Of a DNA stretch of 33,512 nt, positions 8,328 through 17,216 are shown one piece after another (the stretch's first letter is position 1; each line of letters begins with the position of its first letter). The notes beneath the pieces are model-generated. The model had not been told where the DNA came from and made no database searches. It saw nothing but the letters and a program-made list of their open reading frames with translations. The translations under genes were made by a program, and so were the position numbers. Origin of the DNA: Colwellia sp. (lineage in GTDB: Bacteria > Pseudomonadota > Gammaproteobacteria > Enterobacterales > Alteromonadaceae); assembly GCA_020630795.1 (NCBI GenBank), contig JAHDIK010000027.1, forward strand, positions 1-33,512, written 5' to 3'.

Positions 8328-8537
8328 TTATTTTTCTGTAGTTTTAAAACCAGAAGGTTTATCAGGAACCGTAGGCATTTTATGTTCCGTTTTATTACTT
8401 CTAGGTAATGTTTCTTCTAAATCGTTTAACCCTTTTTTACGTAAAGGCGTTTTCGCGTTTTTTTGTACCGTACTGTAATTACCAATCATTAAAAATATAG
8501 CGGCAATAACAATTGCAGGTATTATCCAATCACCCAT
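8328..8537 (-). CDS. Small single-pass membrane protein, unknown function
   Basis: A 69-aa protein with one hydrophobic segment (about residues 4-21, WIIPAIVIAAIFLMIGNY) followed by a charged, proline- and lysine-rich tail that should face the cytoplasm. The ATG overlaps the stop of the M15 peptidase gene by one base (TAATG), so it is the last gene of the operon. E. coli also has a small membrane protein (YpfN) downstream of dapE, but the sequences are not obviously related. It may belong to the small DUF2897-type proteins; that is recollection, not shown here. No function is proposed. Confidence 0.75.
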   Translation of the reverse strand: MGDWIIPAIVIAAIFLMIGNYSTVQKNAKTPLRKKGLNDLEETLPRSNKTEHKMPTVPDKPSGFKTTEK

Positions 8538-9238
8538 TATCGAATCTCCGATGGTCGCGTGCTTGTATTAATATTATGAACATATTGTTTCATAATATAG
8601 GGTAATTTTTCCAATATTATTGCTTTACCTAATATATCGGCTTGTTTAATTGTTTGTTCAATACAGCTTATATCTGCTTCGCACATACATATGTCGGCTA
8701 ACGGTTGATATGATAAATGCCAAGGCTCCGCTGCTACTCCACCTCTATATGTGTCGTAAGGAAAGAAAAAACCAAACTTTTCACTGTTTTTCGTAAGCCA
8801 ATGGGTTAATGGGGCAAATGGACCATTTTCTTCGTACTCCCAAGGTTCTAATTGTAGGCTTTGATTAGCCTCAAGTAGGTTGTCGGCATATACGTCAATA
8901 TCAGTTCCCCAATGATGCCTACTTGTACCTGGAAGTGCTGAAAAGAGTAGTATGGCGTTTACTTTTTCTTCGTCGGTTAATGACTCAAACGAGATTATGT
9001 TGTTATTGGCGTCTTTTGTCGGAATTTCTCCCGAAAACTTCCTATTCCAAATAGATAGCTGTCGTTCAAAGTCTCTAAAACCACTCGCTATTTTTAATGA
9101 AAACCCATCAGATTTCGCCGCTTGTTGGAACAAAAACCACGCGTCTACCATGCCTTTATGAATACCTAAACGTTCATCTAGCCATGTTATGTGAGACTGA
9201 CAAACACCGGTAAGCTGACGGGAGTTCATATGTAACAT
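8537..9238 (-). CDS. M15-family D-Ala-D-Ala carboxypeptidase (VanY-like)
   Basis: A 233-aa zinc peptidase of family M15, which trims D-alanine or cross-bridges of peptidoglycan. The metal motif S-x-H-x-x-G-x-D-x-D is present at residues 106-115 (SRHHWGTDIDV), giving His108 and Asp115 as ligands. A downstream EPWHLSY segment supplies the catalytic Glu and third His ligand. The SGFRDFERQLSIWN segment (about 52-65) is also typical. There is no signal peptide or membrane segment, which is odd for an enzyme acting on the cell wall and suggests cytoplasmic recycling or non-classical export. It begins one base after the dapE stop, so it is cotranscribed with dapE. The biochemical link is that both deal with peptidoglycan precursors. 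Confidence 0.88.
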   Translation of the reverse strand: MLHMNSRQLTGVCQSHITWLDERLGIHKGMVDAWFLFQQAAKSDGFSLKIASGFRDFERQLSIWNRKFSGEIPTKDANNNIISFESLTDEEKVNAILLFSALPGTSRHHWGTDIDVYADNLLEANQSLQLEPWEYEENGPFAPLTHWLTKNSEKFGFFFPYDTYRGGVAAEPWHLSYQPLADICMCEADISCIEQTIKQADILGKAIILEKLPYIMKQYVHNINTSTRPSEIR

Positions 9239-9239
9239 A

Positions 9240-10379
9240 TTACTTGCCTAATACATTAACGAGCGAGTGATAATAAATGTCGACGAGTTGATTAAGATCA
9301 TCACAAGAAACACTTTCATTAACTTGATGAATAGTGGCGTTACAAGGGCCTAACTCAATCACTTTAGCGCCTGTTGGTGCTATAAAACGTCCGTCTGATG
9401 TTCCACCGGCAGTAGACAATTCGGTAGGTTTACCCGTTGTTGTTTCTATTGCGTCTTTTACCGCGTCTAACCAAGGTCCAGGCTCAGTAATAAAAGGCTT
9501 GCCGTTGTATATCCAGTCAATGTCATATTCAAAGTCGTACTTGTCTAGCACCGCGTGAACTTTTTCAACAATCATTTCATCGGTAAGCTCTGTACTGTAG
9601 CGTAAATTAAACCATGTTTTTATATGGCCAGGCACCACGTTTGTTGCACCGGTACCAGACTGAATGTTTGAAATTTGAAAGCTTGTTTCTGGGAAAAAGT
9701 CATTACCGTTATCCCAGTGTATTTGGCTTAATTCTGCTAATGCTGGCATTGCGGCATGAATAGGATTTTTTACATGTTCAGGATAAGCCACGTGGCCTTG
9801 CTTACCGTGAATAGATAGTTCGCCTGAAATAGAGCCTCGGCGACCATTTTTAATAATATCGCCTACGCTATTTGTACTAGATGGTTCGCCCACAATACAA
9901 TAGGTGATTTTTTCATTGCGTGCTTCTAAAGTATCTATTACGCGCGTAGTACCGTTAATAAATGGTCCTTCTTCGTCACTGGTTATTAAATAGGTAATTG
10001 ATCCATTGTGATCAGGGTAGTCAGCAACGAATTTTTCTGTGGCAATGATCATTGCAGCTAAGCTACCTTTCATATCCGCAGCACCACGACCATACAACAT
10101 GCCATCTTTAATGGTTGGTTCGAAAGGTGGTGTATTCCATAAATCTAGATTACCTGCAGGCACAACGTCGGTGTGGCCAGCGAAACAAAACACTGGATCT
10201 TGAGTACCTTTACGAGACCATAAATTCGTTGTGTCTTCAAATACCATGGTTTCGTTAGAAAAGCCTAGTGCAGCTAGTCGGTTAGACATTAATTCTTGGC
10301 AACCAGCATCTTCTGGTGTAACAGATGGGCGTGAAATTAAATCTTTCGTTAACTCTATAACGGGAGTGTTATGGCTCAT
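9240..10379 (-). CDS. dapE: Succinyl-diaminopimelate desuccinylase DapE
   Basis: A 379-aa M20-family dinuclear zinc hydrolase that removes succinate from N-succinyl-LL-diaminopimelate in the lysine/peptidoglycan pathway. The metal-binding and catalytic signatures are intact: [12 protein letters not shown] (His69, Asp71), [10 protein letters not shown] (Asp102), [11 protein letters not shown] (catalytic Glu136 and ligand Glu137), [11 protein letters not shown] and the C-terminal [11 protein letters not shown]is. The length is as usual (E. coli 375 aa). Its ATG overlaps the yffB stop by 4 nt (ATGA), the same gene pair as in E. coli. Confidence 0.97.
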   Translation of the reverse strand: MSHNTPVIELTKDLISRPSVTPEDAGCQELMSNRLAALGFSNETMVFEDTTNLWSRKGTQDPVFCFAGHTDVVPAGNLDLWNTPPFEPTIKDGMLYGRGAADMKGSLAAMIIATEKFVADYPDHNGSITYLITSDEEGPFINGTTRVIDTLEARNEKITYCIVGEPSSTNSVGDIIKNGRRGSISGELSIHGKQGHVAYPEHVKNPIHAAMPALAELSQIHWDNGNDFFPETSFQISNIQSGTGATNVVPGHIKTWFNLRYSTELTDEMIVEKVHAVLDKYDFEYDIDWIYNGKPFITEPGPWLDAVKDAIETTTGKPTELSTAGGTSDGRFIAPTGAKVIELGPCNATIHQVNESVSCDDLNQLVDIYYHSLVNVLGK

Positions 10380-10720
10380 AGTAAGTTTTCCTGATATTCA
10401 TTTTCTTTAAAGCCAACAAGCGTTTTAGCGTTACTCATTAGTACTGGACGTTTTAATAGCGTTGGTTGTTCAATTACAGCATTAAACATAACCTCGTTTG
10501 TAAGGTTATTCTTTATATCGTCAGGAAGGTTACGAAAGCTTGTGCTGCGTTTATTTAAAAGCACGTCCCAACTGCTTGTTTCAACAAATGTATTTAGTAG
10601 CTCAGGCGAAAGCCCATCTTTTCTAAAGTCGTGGAAGGTAAATTCAACATTGTTTTTTTCTAACCATTTAATTGATTTTTTAACTGTATCGCAGTTTTTA
10701 ATACCATAGATTGTTGTCAT
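10376..10720 (-). CDS. yffB: ArsC/Spx-family thioredoxin-fold protein YffB
   Basis: A 114-aa protein of the arsenate-reductase/Spx fold. The N-terminal [15 protein letters not shown] has a single Cys10 in the position of the ArsC/Spx active cysteine. The RNLPDD and IKRPVL-like (LLKRPVLMS) segments further match YffB. In E. coli YffB is reported as a glutathione-dependent thiol protein rather than a true arsenate reductase. No ars genes are nearby, so an arsenate role is not suggested. It is the first gene of the yffB-dapE-M15-small-membrane-protein operon. An AAAGG-type ribosome site lies about 7 nt before the ATG. Confidence 0.92.
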   Translation of the reverse strand: MTTIYGIKNCDTVKKSIKWLEKNNVEFTFHDFRKDGLSPELLNTFVETSSWDVLLNKRSTSFRNLPDDIKNNLTNEVMFNAVIEQPTLLKRPVLMSNAKTLVGFKENEYQENLL

Positions 10721-11115
10721 GTAGAGCCTTTATAAATATTCAATGTTGTGTAAAGCAAAAAGGTTTTATTGTGATTTTTACGCGTATCGTAACCTTACCC
10801 CCAAATTGGCTTGAACGACTGAAGTTACTTTAAATCATCAAGCGGAGTGTACTTTATATACGTAGGCTACGAACGAATAAATTCGCACAAAGTATTACTA
10901 AATTCTTATCGTTTGGTTACGAGATACTAGCATAATTTATATGATGAGTTTCTTATAACATTTGTGGTGTTTAGTGTAGAGAAAAATAGAAGCCGCGTGA
11001 ATACTCATTCGTTAAATCAAGCGGGTTTAATGATGCGAATAGTTTCTATCATGGTTGAATAAAGCATAACGTAAATAGAAGCTATATTCATTAACATAGG
11101 TTTGTTATGAAATAG

Positions 11116-11124
11116 TTATCCACA
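11116..11124 (+). promoter_or_regulatory. DnaA-box-like 9-mer
   Basis: TTATCCACA matches the strong E. coli DnaA box consensus exactly. A single exact match in 33.5 kb is not rare by chance; the case rests on its proximity to the 11224-11254 repeat. Confidence 0.35.
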
Positions 11125-11223
11125 GGAAAGATGTAAGAAGATGCTTAATGGCCATAATCAGCGAAAATTAGTGAGTTTAGTGGTTCAATTTAGCTATAGA
11201 TGACGAGTTACCCTCAATTGAAT

Positions 11224-11254
11224 AATGATATCCACAAAAACTGTGGATATCATT
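11224..11254. repeat. 13-bp inverted repeat with two TATCCACA half sites
   Basis: Arms AATGATATCCACA (11224-11236) and TGTGGATATCATT (11242-11254) are perfect inverted repeats around AAAAC. Each arm carries ATATCCACA, one mismatch from the DnaA consensus, in opposite orientations. There is no T-tract on either strand, so it does not look like an intrinsic terminator for pta, whose stop is about 113 bp away. Confidence 0.6.
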
Positions 11255-11366
11255 GTTAACAACCGTTTATATATAACTAACGTATTTGTTTTAAAAGAGT
11301 TTTTCAAACTGTTGTGTTTTTGAACGTTTAAAAAATCGATGGTATTACATACATTAGTTGTACAAA

Positions 11367-13478
11367 TTATGTGTTAGATTGTATCGCCGTTAATGCAATT
11401 GTGTATACAATGTCGTCAACCAGTGCGCCACGTGATAAATCATTCACAGGTTTTCTCATTCCCTGAAGCATAGGGCCAATACTCACAAGGTCAGCTGAAC
11501 GTTGAACTGCTTTGTAGGTTGTGTTGCCCGTATTGAGATCAGGAAATACAAATACAGTTGCTTTTCCTGCTACAGGGCTATTTGGTGCTTTTTTCGCTGC
11601 TACGCTCGACATAATGGCCGCGTCGTATTGCAATGGTCCATCAATAATGAGGTCTGGGCGCTTTTGTTTAGCAATGGCTGTAGCTTGCGTAACCTTTTCA
11701 ACATCTGCACCTGTACCAGAAGAACCCGTACTATAACTTATCATCGCTACTTTAGGGTCAATACCAAACTTTATTGCTGAGTCGGCAGATTGAATCGCGA
11801 TATCAGCAAGTTGCTCTGCATTTGGATCGGGATTAATGGCACAATCGCCATATATGAGTACTTGATCTGGTAACAGCATAAAAAATATTGAAGAAACTAA
11901 GTTACATCCATCACCGGTTTTAATTAGTTGTAGAGCAGGGCGAATAGTATTCGCTGTTGTATTTACAGCTCCTGAAACTAAACCATCTACTTGACCAAGT
12001 TGAAGCATCATGGTGGCTAACACTACATTGTCTTTTAGTTCTTGCTTCGCGATTACTTCAGTCATTCCTTTATGTTTTCTTAACGCGACTAATGGCGCAA
12101 CGTAATTATCGCTAATGTGTTCAGGGTCGGTTATTAACAACCCTTCAGGTAGGTCGATGCCTTGTTGTTCCGAAATTCTAAGAATGTTTTCTTTGTTCCC
12201 TAATAACTGACACCGAGCGATGTTGCGCTTAACACATATAGCCGCTGCTTTTATGGTGCGAACATCTTCGCCTTCAGGCAATATGATCATTTTGTTAGCA
12301 TTGCGAGCCAGTTCAGTGAGTTTGTGCCTAAACGCTGGCGGCGACATTAAGTCGTTTTGCTGAACTGACTCAGATAGAGACTCCAACCAAGATTCAGATA
12401 AGTTGTCTGCAATGTGTTGCTTTACTTTCTCATGGCGTTGAATATCATCTTTTGGTATTTCTGGCGTAAAGTTCATTAAGTGTCGAGAAGTTTGCCAAGT
12501 GTCCCACGGAACCGACAGTACAGGTAAGCCAGCTTCCAATGCCTGTTTACACAAATTAAGAACTTGTTCGTTAGGTAAAAAGCCGTTTGTTAACAAAAGT
12601 GCACCTACTTTTGTACCGTTAAGCGCTGATAAACATGTAGCGATAATAATATCGGTACGGTCGCCAGGGGTAACAATTAATCGGCTTGGTTGTAAGTGAC
12701 TCATTAAGTTACCCACACTTCTAGCGCAAAAGCTGATGCTTCTAATGCGTCGATGTTCAAAGTCACCTTCGTTAATTATAGTGGCGTTAAGGTAATTACT
12801 GATATCTGAAACTCTAGGGGCAACAAGGTCCATTTCCCAAGGAATTGAACCTAATAATTCAAAGTTCTTGCTTTTGAAGATAGATAAATTAGGAAAGTTA
12901 GCTGAATCATAATTCAATGAAATTTCATTTTCTCGCGGAAGTAGGCCATATTCATCTTCATTCGGCGAGTTAACTTTGTTAAGAATGCAGCCAATTAGTT
13001 TTTCATTTTTAAGTCCGCCAAAGGTTTCTGCACTGACTTCAATTCGGTCTTCAAACTCTGCTTCGCTGTCATTCCCTGGGGTAGCAACTAATACAATATG
13101 TGCCGAAAGTGTTTGAGCAACATCCCTATTAATTCTTCCCGCGTAGGGCTGGCGTGTAGTAGGAATAAGGCCTTCAATAATTACAACATCATAATTTTTA
13201 CTGAAGTTATCGTAGTTTTCTACGATCTGCTCCAAAACGAACTCTCGTTGGCCGTCGGCCATTTGCTCTTCGACAACACTTAACGGAATAGAATGATCGT
13301 CTGTTGACCAGTTAATGTGGTCAGTTTTATTTTTTAATTTGTTACGTGATGGTTGGCTAATGGGTTTAAAGTGTCCAACCTTTATGCCGCGTTGTTGACA
13401 CGCGTGTACCAAACCTACAGTTAAGCTGGTAAGTCCTACTCCAAAACCTGCGGGAATTAACATCATTTTATGGTGCAT
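11367..13478 (-). CDS. pta: Phosphate acetyltransferase (long, three-domain form)
   Basis: A 703-aa Pta (E. coli 714 aa) that interconverts acetyl-CoA and acetyl phosphate in the cytoplasm. The N-terminal P-loop-like/dethiobiotin-synthetase-like domain covers about 1-220 (MLIPAGFGVGLTSLTVGL, IIEGLIP). The middle DRTGG domain is at about 225-345 (LIVTPGDRTDIIIA), and the catalytic PTA_PTB domain at about 375-700 (IILPEGEDVRTIKAA, GLVSGAVNTTANTIRPALQ, STGSSGTGADVEKV, VFPDLNTGNTTYK). All catalytic segments are intact. It starts one nucleotide after the ackA stop, so the two are one operon. The short antisense open frames inside are shadows. Confidence 0.97.
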   Translation of the reverse strand: MHHKMMLIPAGFGVGLTSLTVGLVHACQQRGIKVGHFKPISQPSRNKLKNKTDHINWSTDDHSIPLSVVEEQMADGQREFVLEQIVENYDNFSKNYDVVIIEGLIPTTRQPYAGRINRDVAQTLSAHIVLVATPGNDSEAEFEDRIEVSAETFGGLKNEKLIGCILNKVNSPNEDEYGLLPRENEISLNYDSANFPNLSIFKSKNFELLGSIPWEMDLVAPRVSDISNYLNATIINEGDFEHRRIRSISFCARSVGNLMSHLQPSRLIVTPGDRTDIIIATCLSALNGTKVGALLLTNGFLPNEQVLNLCKQALEAGLPVLSVPWDTWQTSRHLMNFTPEIPKDDIQRHEKVKQHIADNLSESWLESLSESVQQNDLMSPPAFRHKLTELARNANKMIILPEGEDVRTIKAAAICVKRNIARCQLLGNKENILRISEQQGIDLPEGLLITDPEHISDNYVAPLVALRKHKGMTEVIAKQELKDNVVLATMMLQLGQVDGLVSGAVNTTANTIRPALQLIKTGDGCNLVSSIFFMLLPDQVLIYGDCAINPDPNAEQLADIAIQSADSAIKFGIDPKVAMISYSTGSSGTGADVEKVTQATAIAKQKRPDLIIDGPLQYDAAIMSSVAAKKAPNSPVAGKATVFVFPDLNTGNTTYKAVQRSADLVSIGPMLQGMRKPVNDLSRGALVDDIVYTIALTAIQSNT

Positions 13479-13479
13479 A

Positions 13480-14709
13480 TTAATTAGCTCCTAGGTTGTT
13501 AGCCGTGTCTTTTAGATTGGTAAGAAGGTGCTGAGTTTGCTGTGCAATAACAAACTCTTCATTTGTAGGAATAACAAAACATGGTCGTGCTGTATTTGTT
13601 GATATGATTCCTGTTGCGCCAAAACGTGCAGACTTGTTTTTTTCTTCGTCAAGATGGAAGTTAAGTAAGCTGAGGTGCGATACAATCATTGTTCTCACCA
13701 GCATTGAGTTTTCACCAATTCCCCCGGTAAATACGAGAGCATCTAACGCTGTTAACGATGCGGAAAACGACGCAATAGTTTTGGCAATACGGTAGGTAAA
13801 TACATTAAGTGCCAGTGTTGCTCTACAGTTAGGCTTGTTTGTTATAGATTCTTCTAACGTTCTACAATCATTACTAATGCCTGATACGCCAAGCAAACCA
13901 CTTTTACTATTTAGAACTTTATTCACGTCTTCAATTGAATAGCCTAATTGGTTAACTAAATAGTAGATAATGCCTGAGTCAACGTCGCCGCTGCGAGTCC
14001 CCATCATTACCCCCTCATTAGGAGTAAAACCTAAACTTGTATCTACGCTTTTTCCATTTTTAATAGCGGTAACACTACAACCGTTTCCTAGGTGTGCAGA
14101 TATTAAATTGCACTCTTCTAATGGTTTGTTGAGTATATCGGCCGCTTGAGAAGCTACAAAATAATGGCTTGTGCCATGAAATCCATATCGACGAATACTG
14201 TGTTCTTGATAAAAGCTATAAGGTAACCCGTAAACAAACGCTTTTTCCGGTAATGATTGATGAAATGCGGTGTCGAAAATAGCGACTTGTGGAAGGTTTT
14301 GAAATACTGCCTCGCACGCTTCTATTCCTGTGAGATTTGCAGGATTGTGCAGTGGAGCAAGACGAGATAACTCACTAATTGTGTTTTTAACTTCTTCGGT
14401 AATTAGTGTTGGTAAGTTGTATTTTTCTCCACCGTGAACAACACGATGACCTATTGCAAAAATCTGTTGGTCGTAGCCGAGTTGCTGAAGTTCTTCAACC
14501 AACAGTTCGATACCGAGTTTGTGATTATGTGGCGCTAAAATGTCTTTTGTTATTGTTTGGTTTTCTAACTTGATCTTGATGGAAGCGTCTTCACTAAAAA
14601 GTTGTTCTGCTAGGCCTGTTAATAATGTTTGTGAATTCGTTGGGTTGATCAATGAAAACTTGAGTGATGAACTCCCACAGTTAATCACTAATATAAGTTG
14701 TTTATGCAT
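13480..14709 (-). CDS. ackA: Acetate kinase AckA
   Basis: A 409-aa ASKHA-family kinase that converts acetyl phosphate and ADP to acetate and ATP, and the reverse. Signatures are LVINCGSSSLKFSL at the N terminus, AIGHRVVHGGEKY (about 126-138), FDTAFHQSLP, HGTSHYFV, SAHLGNGCSVTAI, GVMMGTRSGDVDSG and VFTGGIGENS near the C terminus. Length is close to the E. coli enzyme (400 aa). It is first in ackA-pta, divergent from yfbV as in E. coli. A TTGAT-N4-TACAA sequence at 14778-14791 is a poor FNR-like match only. Confidence 0.97.
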   Translation of the reverse strand: MHKQLILVINCGSSSLKFSLINPTNSQTLLTGLAEQLFSEDASIKIKLENQTITKDILAPHNHKLGIELLVEELQQLGYDQQIFAIGHRVVHGGEKYNLPTLITEEVKNTISELSRLAPLHNPANLTGIEACEAVFQNLPQVAIFDTAFHQSLPEKAFVYGLPYSFYQEHSIRRYGFHGTSHYFVASQAADILNKPLEECNLISAHLGNGCSVTAIKNGKSVDTSLGFTPNEGVMMGTRSGDVDSGIIYYLVNQLGYSIEDVNKVLNSKSGLLGVSGISNDCRTLEESITNKPNCRATLALNVFTYRIAKTIASFSASLTALDALVFTGGIGENSMLVRTMIVSHLSLLNFHLDEEKNKSARFGATGIISTNTARPCFVIPTNEEFVIAQQTQHLLTNLKDTANNLGAN

Positions 14710-14877
14710 AGTACGATGTGTGTAGTTTTATGAATTATTCATAATACTGAGTATAGTGCAGTAATGCGTTGAAAAACTTGATTTGTTACAAAGAAATAGT
14801 TGTTTACGTTATAAAGGTGCGCAGAATAATGAAGATTTGTGCTATATTTTAGAAATAATGTATTGAAGTAAGAATCG

Positions 14878-15306
14878 ATGGAATTAAGCCTTTTAGACAT
14901 CATTAAACTGGGTTACAGGTATATTAAACTGTGGCCAGAACGTATTGAATTAGCTGAATACTTTAAAGAGTATAGAGCGGTTCAAATAGGGCGTATTGCG
15001 TGTAATTACTTACCGGGTTTAGCCCTGTTTGTTTTTGTTATGCAATTATATTTTGGTTCGTTGGCTATTTTGCCGCAAGCACTGGTTTATACGTTGTTTA
15101 TTTTGACAATGCCTATCCAAGCGTTAGTTGTATTAGGTTTAAAAGCTGATAAGTTTTTACCGCCTGGTTTAGCGTCTTGGTACAAAGAGGGCGTCGCAAA
15201 ATTTAATCAAAAAGGTGGTTCTATTAAACTCTCGGAAAGTAAGCCGCGTTATATCGACTTAGCTTATTTACTCAATGTTACCTACAAAAGCATGCCTGCA
15301 AAATAG
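14878..15306 (+). CDS. yfbV: YfbV, UPF0208 membrane protein
   Basis: A 142-aa membrane protein with two adjacent hydrophobic segments, at about 45-65 (LPGLALFVFVMQLYFGSLAI) and 70-90 (ALVYTLFILTMPIQALVVLG), and charged ends. The family signature is seen in SLLDIIKLGYRYIKLWPE at the start and LAYLLNVTYKSMPA at the end. In E. coli yfbV also lies divergent from ackA. There it has been linked to insulation of the chromosomal Ter macrodomain. Whether that holds outside the enterics is unknown. It ends before a shared terminator with rlmA. Confidence 0.9.
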   Translation: MELSLLDIIKLGYRYIKLWPERIELAEYFKEYRAVQIGRIACNYLPGLALFVFVMQLYFGSLAILPQALVYTLFILTMPIQALVVLGLKADKFLPPGLASWYKEGVAKFNQKGGSIKLSESKPRYIDLAYLLNVTYKSMPAK

Positions 15307-15355
15307 TTTACTAATTTAGTCATTCTCTATACGTGTTATAGCGTATGTGTAAATA

Positions 15356-15391
15356 AAAGCCTGCGCTTAAATTCTAATAAGTGCAGGCTTT
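15356..15391. terminator. Bidirectional terminator between yfbV and rlmA
   Basis: The stem AAAGCCTGCGCTTA (15356-15369) pairs with TAAGTGCAGGCTTT (15378-15391) with one G-T wobble and an 8-nt loop. Short A and T runs flank it. It serves the converging yfbV and rlmA transcripts. Confidence 0.85.
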
Positions 15392-15419
15392 GTTGTTTAT
15401 GTTCAACCCAGTTGAAGTT

Positions 15420-16238
15420 TTATAACGCTTTTTTATAAAGTCTGATTAAGAAATCGGCTTGGCACGTAAACGCTGTTTTTGCTTTTAAGGTATTGATAAC
15501 GTCTTCAGACGCTTTAAACGCAAATGGAGTCATAGCAAGCAAGTTTATCATGTCGGTTGAGTGGTTAAAATTCATCGTGTAATTTAGCTTTTGCTCTTTA
15601 ATTAACTGCAAATTCTCTATAGGATCTTTTTCAGTATCGTGTTCTTTAGGATTGCGATAAATGAGAGACTTTAATTCAATTAAGTGTTTTTCTGCTGGCG
15701 TTACGGTGAGTAAATATCCGTTATTGCTTAATACACGACTAAACTCTTCTTCTAAAATAGGTGCATAGATAGAGTTTATCCAGCCTAGAGATTCATCTTC
15801 AAAAGGTAAATTTGATAACGTTCCAACACTAAAATGACAGTTTTTATAACGTTTTGCCGCAATTTTTACGGCTGACTTTGAAATGTCTATTCCATATACT
15901 TTATTGCCTTGGTTTTTATATTGGTGTGTATAAAAGCCTTCACCGCAGCCTGCATCTAAAACAGCATTATTGTCTTGTTCGTAGGTTTTATAGTAACTCA
16001 GTAATGTGTCGATAAGTGGTTGATAAAAACCTTTATCGAGAAATGCCCGCCGAGCATTAACCATGTCGTTATTATCACCTGGCGATTTAGAGTGTTTATG
16101 TTGCACAGGTAATAAATTAACGTAGCCTTCTTTTGCTTGATCAAAACAATGGTTGTTTTCACAACGATAAGTTTTGTCTGACAGTATAAGAAACGAACTG
16201 CAGATCGGGCATCGATAATTGATATTAGCTTTACTCAC
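15420..16238 (-). CDS. rlmA: 23S rRNA (guanine745-N1)-methyltransferase RlmA
   Basis: A 272-aa SAM-dependent methyltransferase that methylates G745 of 23S rRNA. A zinc site of the RlmA type is formed by Cys10, Cys13, Cys26 and His30 (CPIC...CENNH), followed by the signature EGYVNLLPVQHKHSKSPGD (about 37-55) and NARRAFLDKGFYQPL. SAM motif I is VLDAGCGEGFYTHQY (about 93-107). Length matches E. coli RlmA (269 aa). It is 8 nt downstream of xthA and so is probably cotranscribed. Confidence 0.95.
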   Translation of the reverse strand: MSKANINYRCPICSSFLILSDKTYRCENNHCFDQAKEGYVNLLPVQHKHSKSPGDNNDMVNARRAFLDKGFYQPLIDTLLSYYKTYEQDNNAVLDAGCGEGFYTHQYKNQGNKVYGIDISKSAVKIAAKRYKNCHFSVGTLSNLPFEDESLGWINSIYAPILEEEFSRVLSNNGYLLTVTPAEKHLIELKSLIYRNPKEHDTEKDPIENLQLIKEQKLNYTMNFNHSTDMINLLAMTPFAFKASEDVINTLKAKTAFTCQADFLIRLYKKAL

Positions 16239-16246
16239 TACGTATA

Positions 16247-17053
16247 TTACTCAAAAGTAGACCAAATAGGTGCATGATCCGACGGCTTTTCAATCCCTCG
16301 CAATTCATAATCAACATCAGACTCGACACAAGTTGCAGCTAACTTAGGTGTAGCAAGCACAACATCTATACGTAAACCTCGGTTGTCTGGAAAGCCTTTA
16401 GAGCGATAGTCAAACCATGAATAACGTTCTTCTCTAGTAGGGTGAAGTTCTCTAAAGGTATCTTTAAAGCCCCAATCCATTAACGTTTTTAGCCATTCTC
16501 GTTCTTCAGGTTGAAAGCTACATTTACCTGTTTTTAGCCAACGCTTTCTGTTTGGTTCGCCAATCCCAATATCTAAATCTGTTGGAGATATATTAATGTC
16601 TCCCATAACCACGATATTTTCGTCAGGGGTGTGGTGTTCGTTTAGGTATGTCATCAGGTCTTTATAAAACTGACGTTTATAAGGGTATTTGGTTTCATGT
16701 GAAATATTGTCACCTTGAGGGAAGTAACCATTTAACACGGTAACTTTTTCGCCATTTGCATTGGTAGTGGTTACCATTATCATGCGTTTTTGGGCTTCTT
16801 CATCGTCAGTAGGGAAGCCTTTTTGAACGTTGTCAGCTGGCTTTTTACATAGCATAGCTACACCATAGTGTGCTTTTTGACCATGAAAGTAGACCGAATA
16901 TCCCATTGCTTCAACGTCTTCTAATGGAAAAGCTTCATCGTGAACTTTAATTTCTTGTAAGCCAATAATATCGGGTTGGTGCTTATCGATAATAGCTTGT
17001 AATTGATGTAAACGCGCACGAAGGCCGTTAATGTTAAAAGAGATAATTTTCAT
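16247..17053 (-). CDS. xthA: Exodeoxyribonuclease III
   Basis: A 268-aa Mg-dependent AP endonuclease / 3'-5' exonuclease of base-excision repair (E. coli XthA is also 268 aa). Key motifs of the endonuclease/exonuclease/phosphatase fold are present: [10 protein letters not shown] at the start, [15 protein letters not shown] with the metal-binding Glu, [16 protein letters not shown] with the catalytic Asp and Asn, and the C-terminal PSDHAPIW with the Asp259-His260 pair. The start is the ATG at 17053. A 163-bp gap separates it from ilvH; that gap holds an imperfect TCGCCC...GGGCGA hairpin without a T-tract. Confidence 0.97.
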   Translation of the reverse strand: MKIISFNINGLRARLHQLQAIIDKHQPDIIGLQEIKVHDEAFPLEDVEAMGYSVYFHGQKAHYGVAMLCKKPADNVQKGFPTDDEEAQKRMIMVTTTNANGEKVTVLNGYFPQGDNISHETKYPYKRQFYKDLMTYLNEHHTPDENIVVMGDINISPTDLDIGIGEPNRKRWLKTGKCSFQPEEREWLKTLMDWGFKDTFRELHPTREERYSWFDYRSKGFPDNRGLRIDVVLATPKLAATCVESDVDYELRGIEKPSDHAPIWSTFE

Positions 17054-17216
17054 GGAGATTGCCTGTAGTTAACTTGGCAATAATGCTAACAGAAGTGGTA
17101 AATTGATGTTAATAATAAATTGAAATTTGTGACGTTTATTTTTCGACTTGGTTCGGTTTAGTCAAGTAATCGCCCAATGTTTGCGCAAAGGGCGAATCGA
17201 CCACTAAAATAAAAGT

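Larger units (their letters stand above)
10721..11366. other. 646-bp gene-free region with DnaA-box-like sequences
   Basis: No credible coding sequence or RNA gene was found between yffB and pta. It holds the presumed yffB promoter and the 3' region of pta. It also holds a perfect TTATCCACA (11116-11124) and a 13-bp inverted repeat whose arms contain TATCCACA (11224-11254). It is unusually long for this otherwise compact window. Confidence 0.6.

Noticed and set aside
10376..10720. Arsenate reductase for arsenic resistance
   Set aside because: The protein is of the YffB type, sits in the conserved yffB-dapE pair and has no ars genes nearby.
11116..11254. Chromosomal replication origin at the DnaA-box-like sequences
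   Set aside because: There is no dnaA, dnaN, gidA or mioC neighbour and no AT-rich unwinding repeat set; only three box-like sequences are present. It is kept only as a possible DnaA-binding locus.
11502..11780. Open frames antisense to pta (for example 11502-11780 and 11521-11736)
   Set aside because: They lie wholly inside the well-supported pta gene and their translations look like no known protein; they are shadows of its codon use.
14778..14791. FNR-like site upstream of ackA (TTGAT-N4-TACAA)
   Set aside because: Only one half fits the TTGAT-N4-ATCAA consensus, so it is not called despite the known oxygen control of ackA-pta in E. coli.
17169..17195. Hairpin TCGCCC...GGGCGA between ilvH and xthA as an ilvH terminator
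   Set aside because: The loop is long and no T-run follows on the minus strand, so termination cannot be supported.
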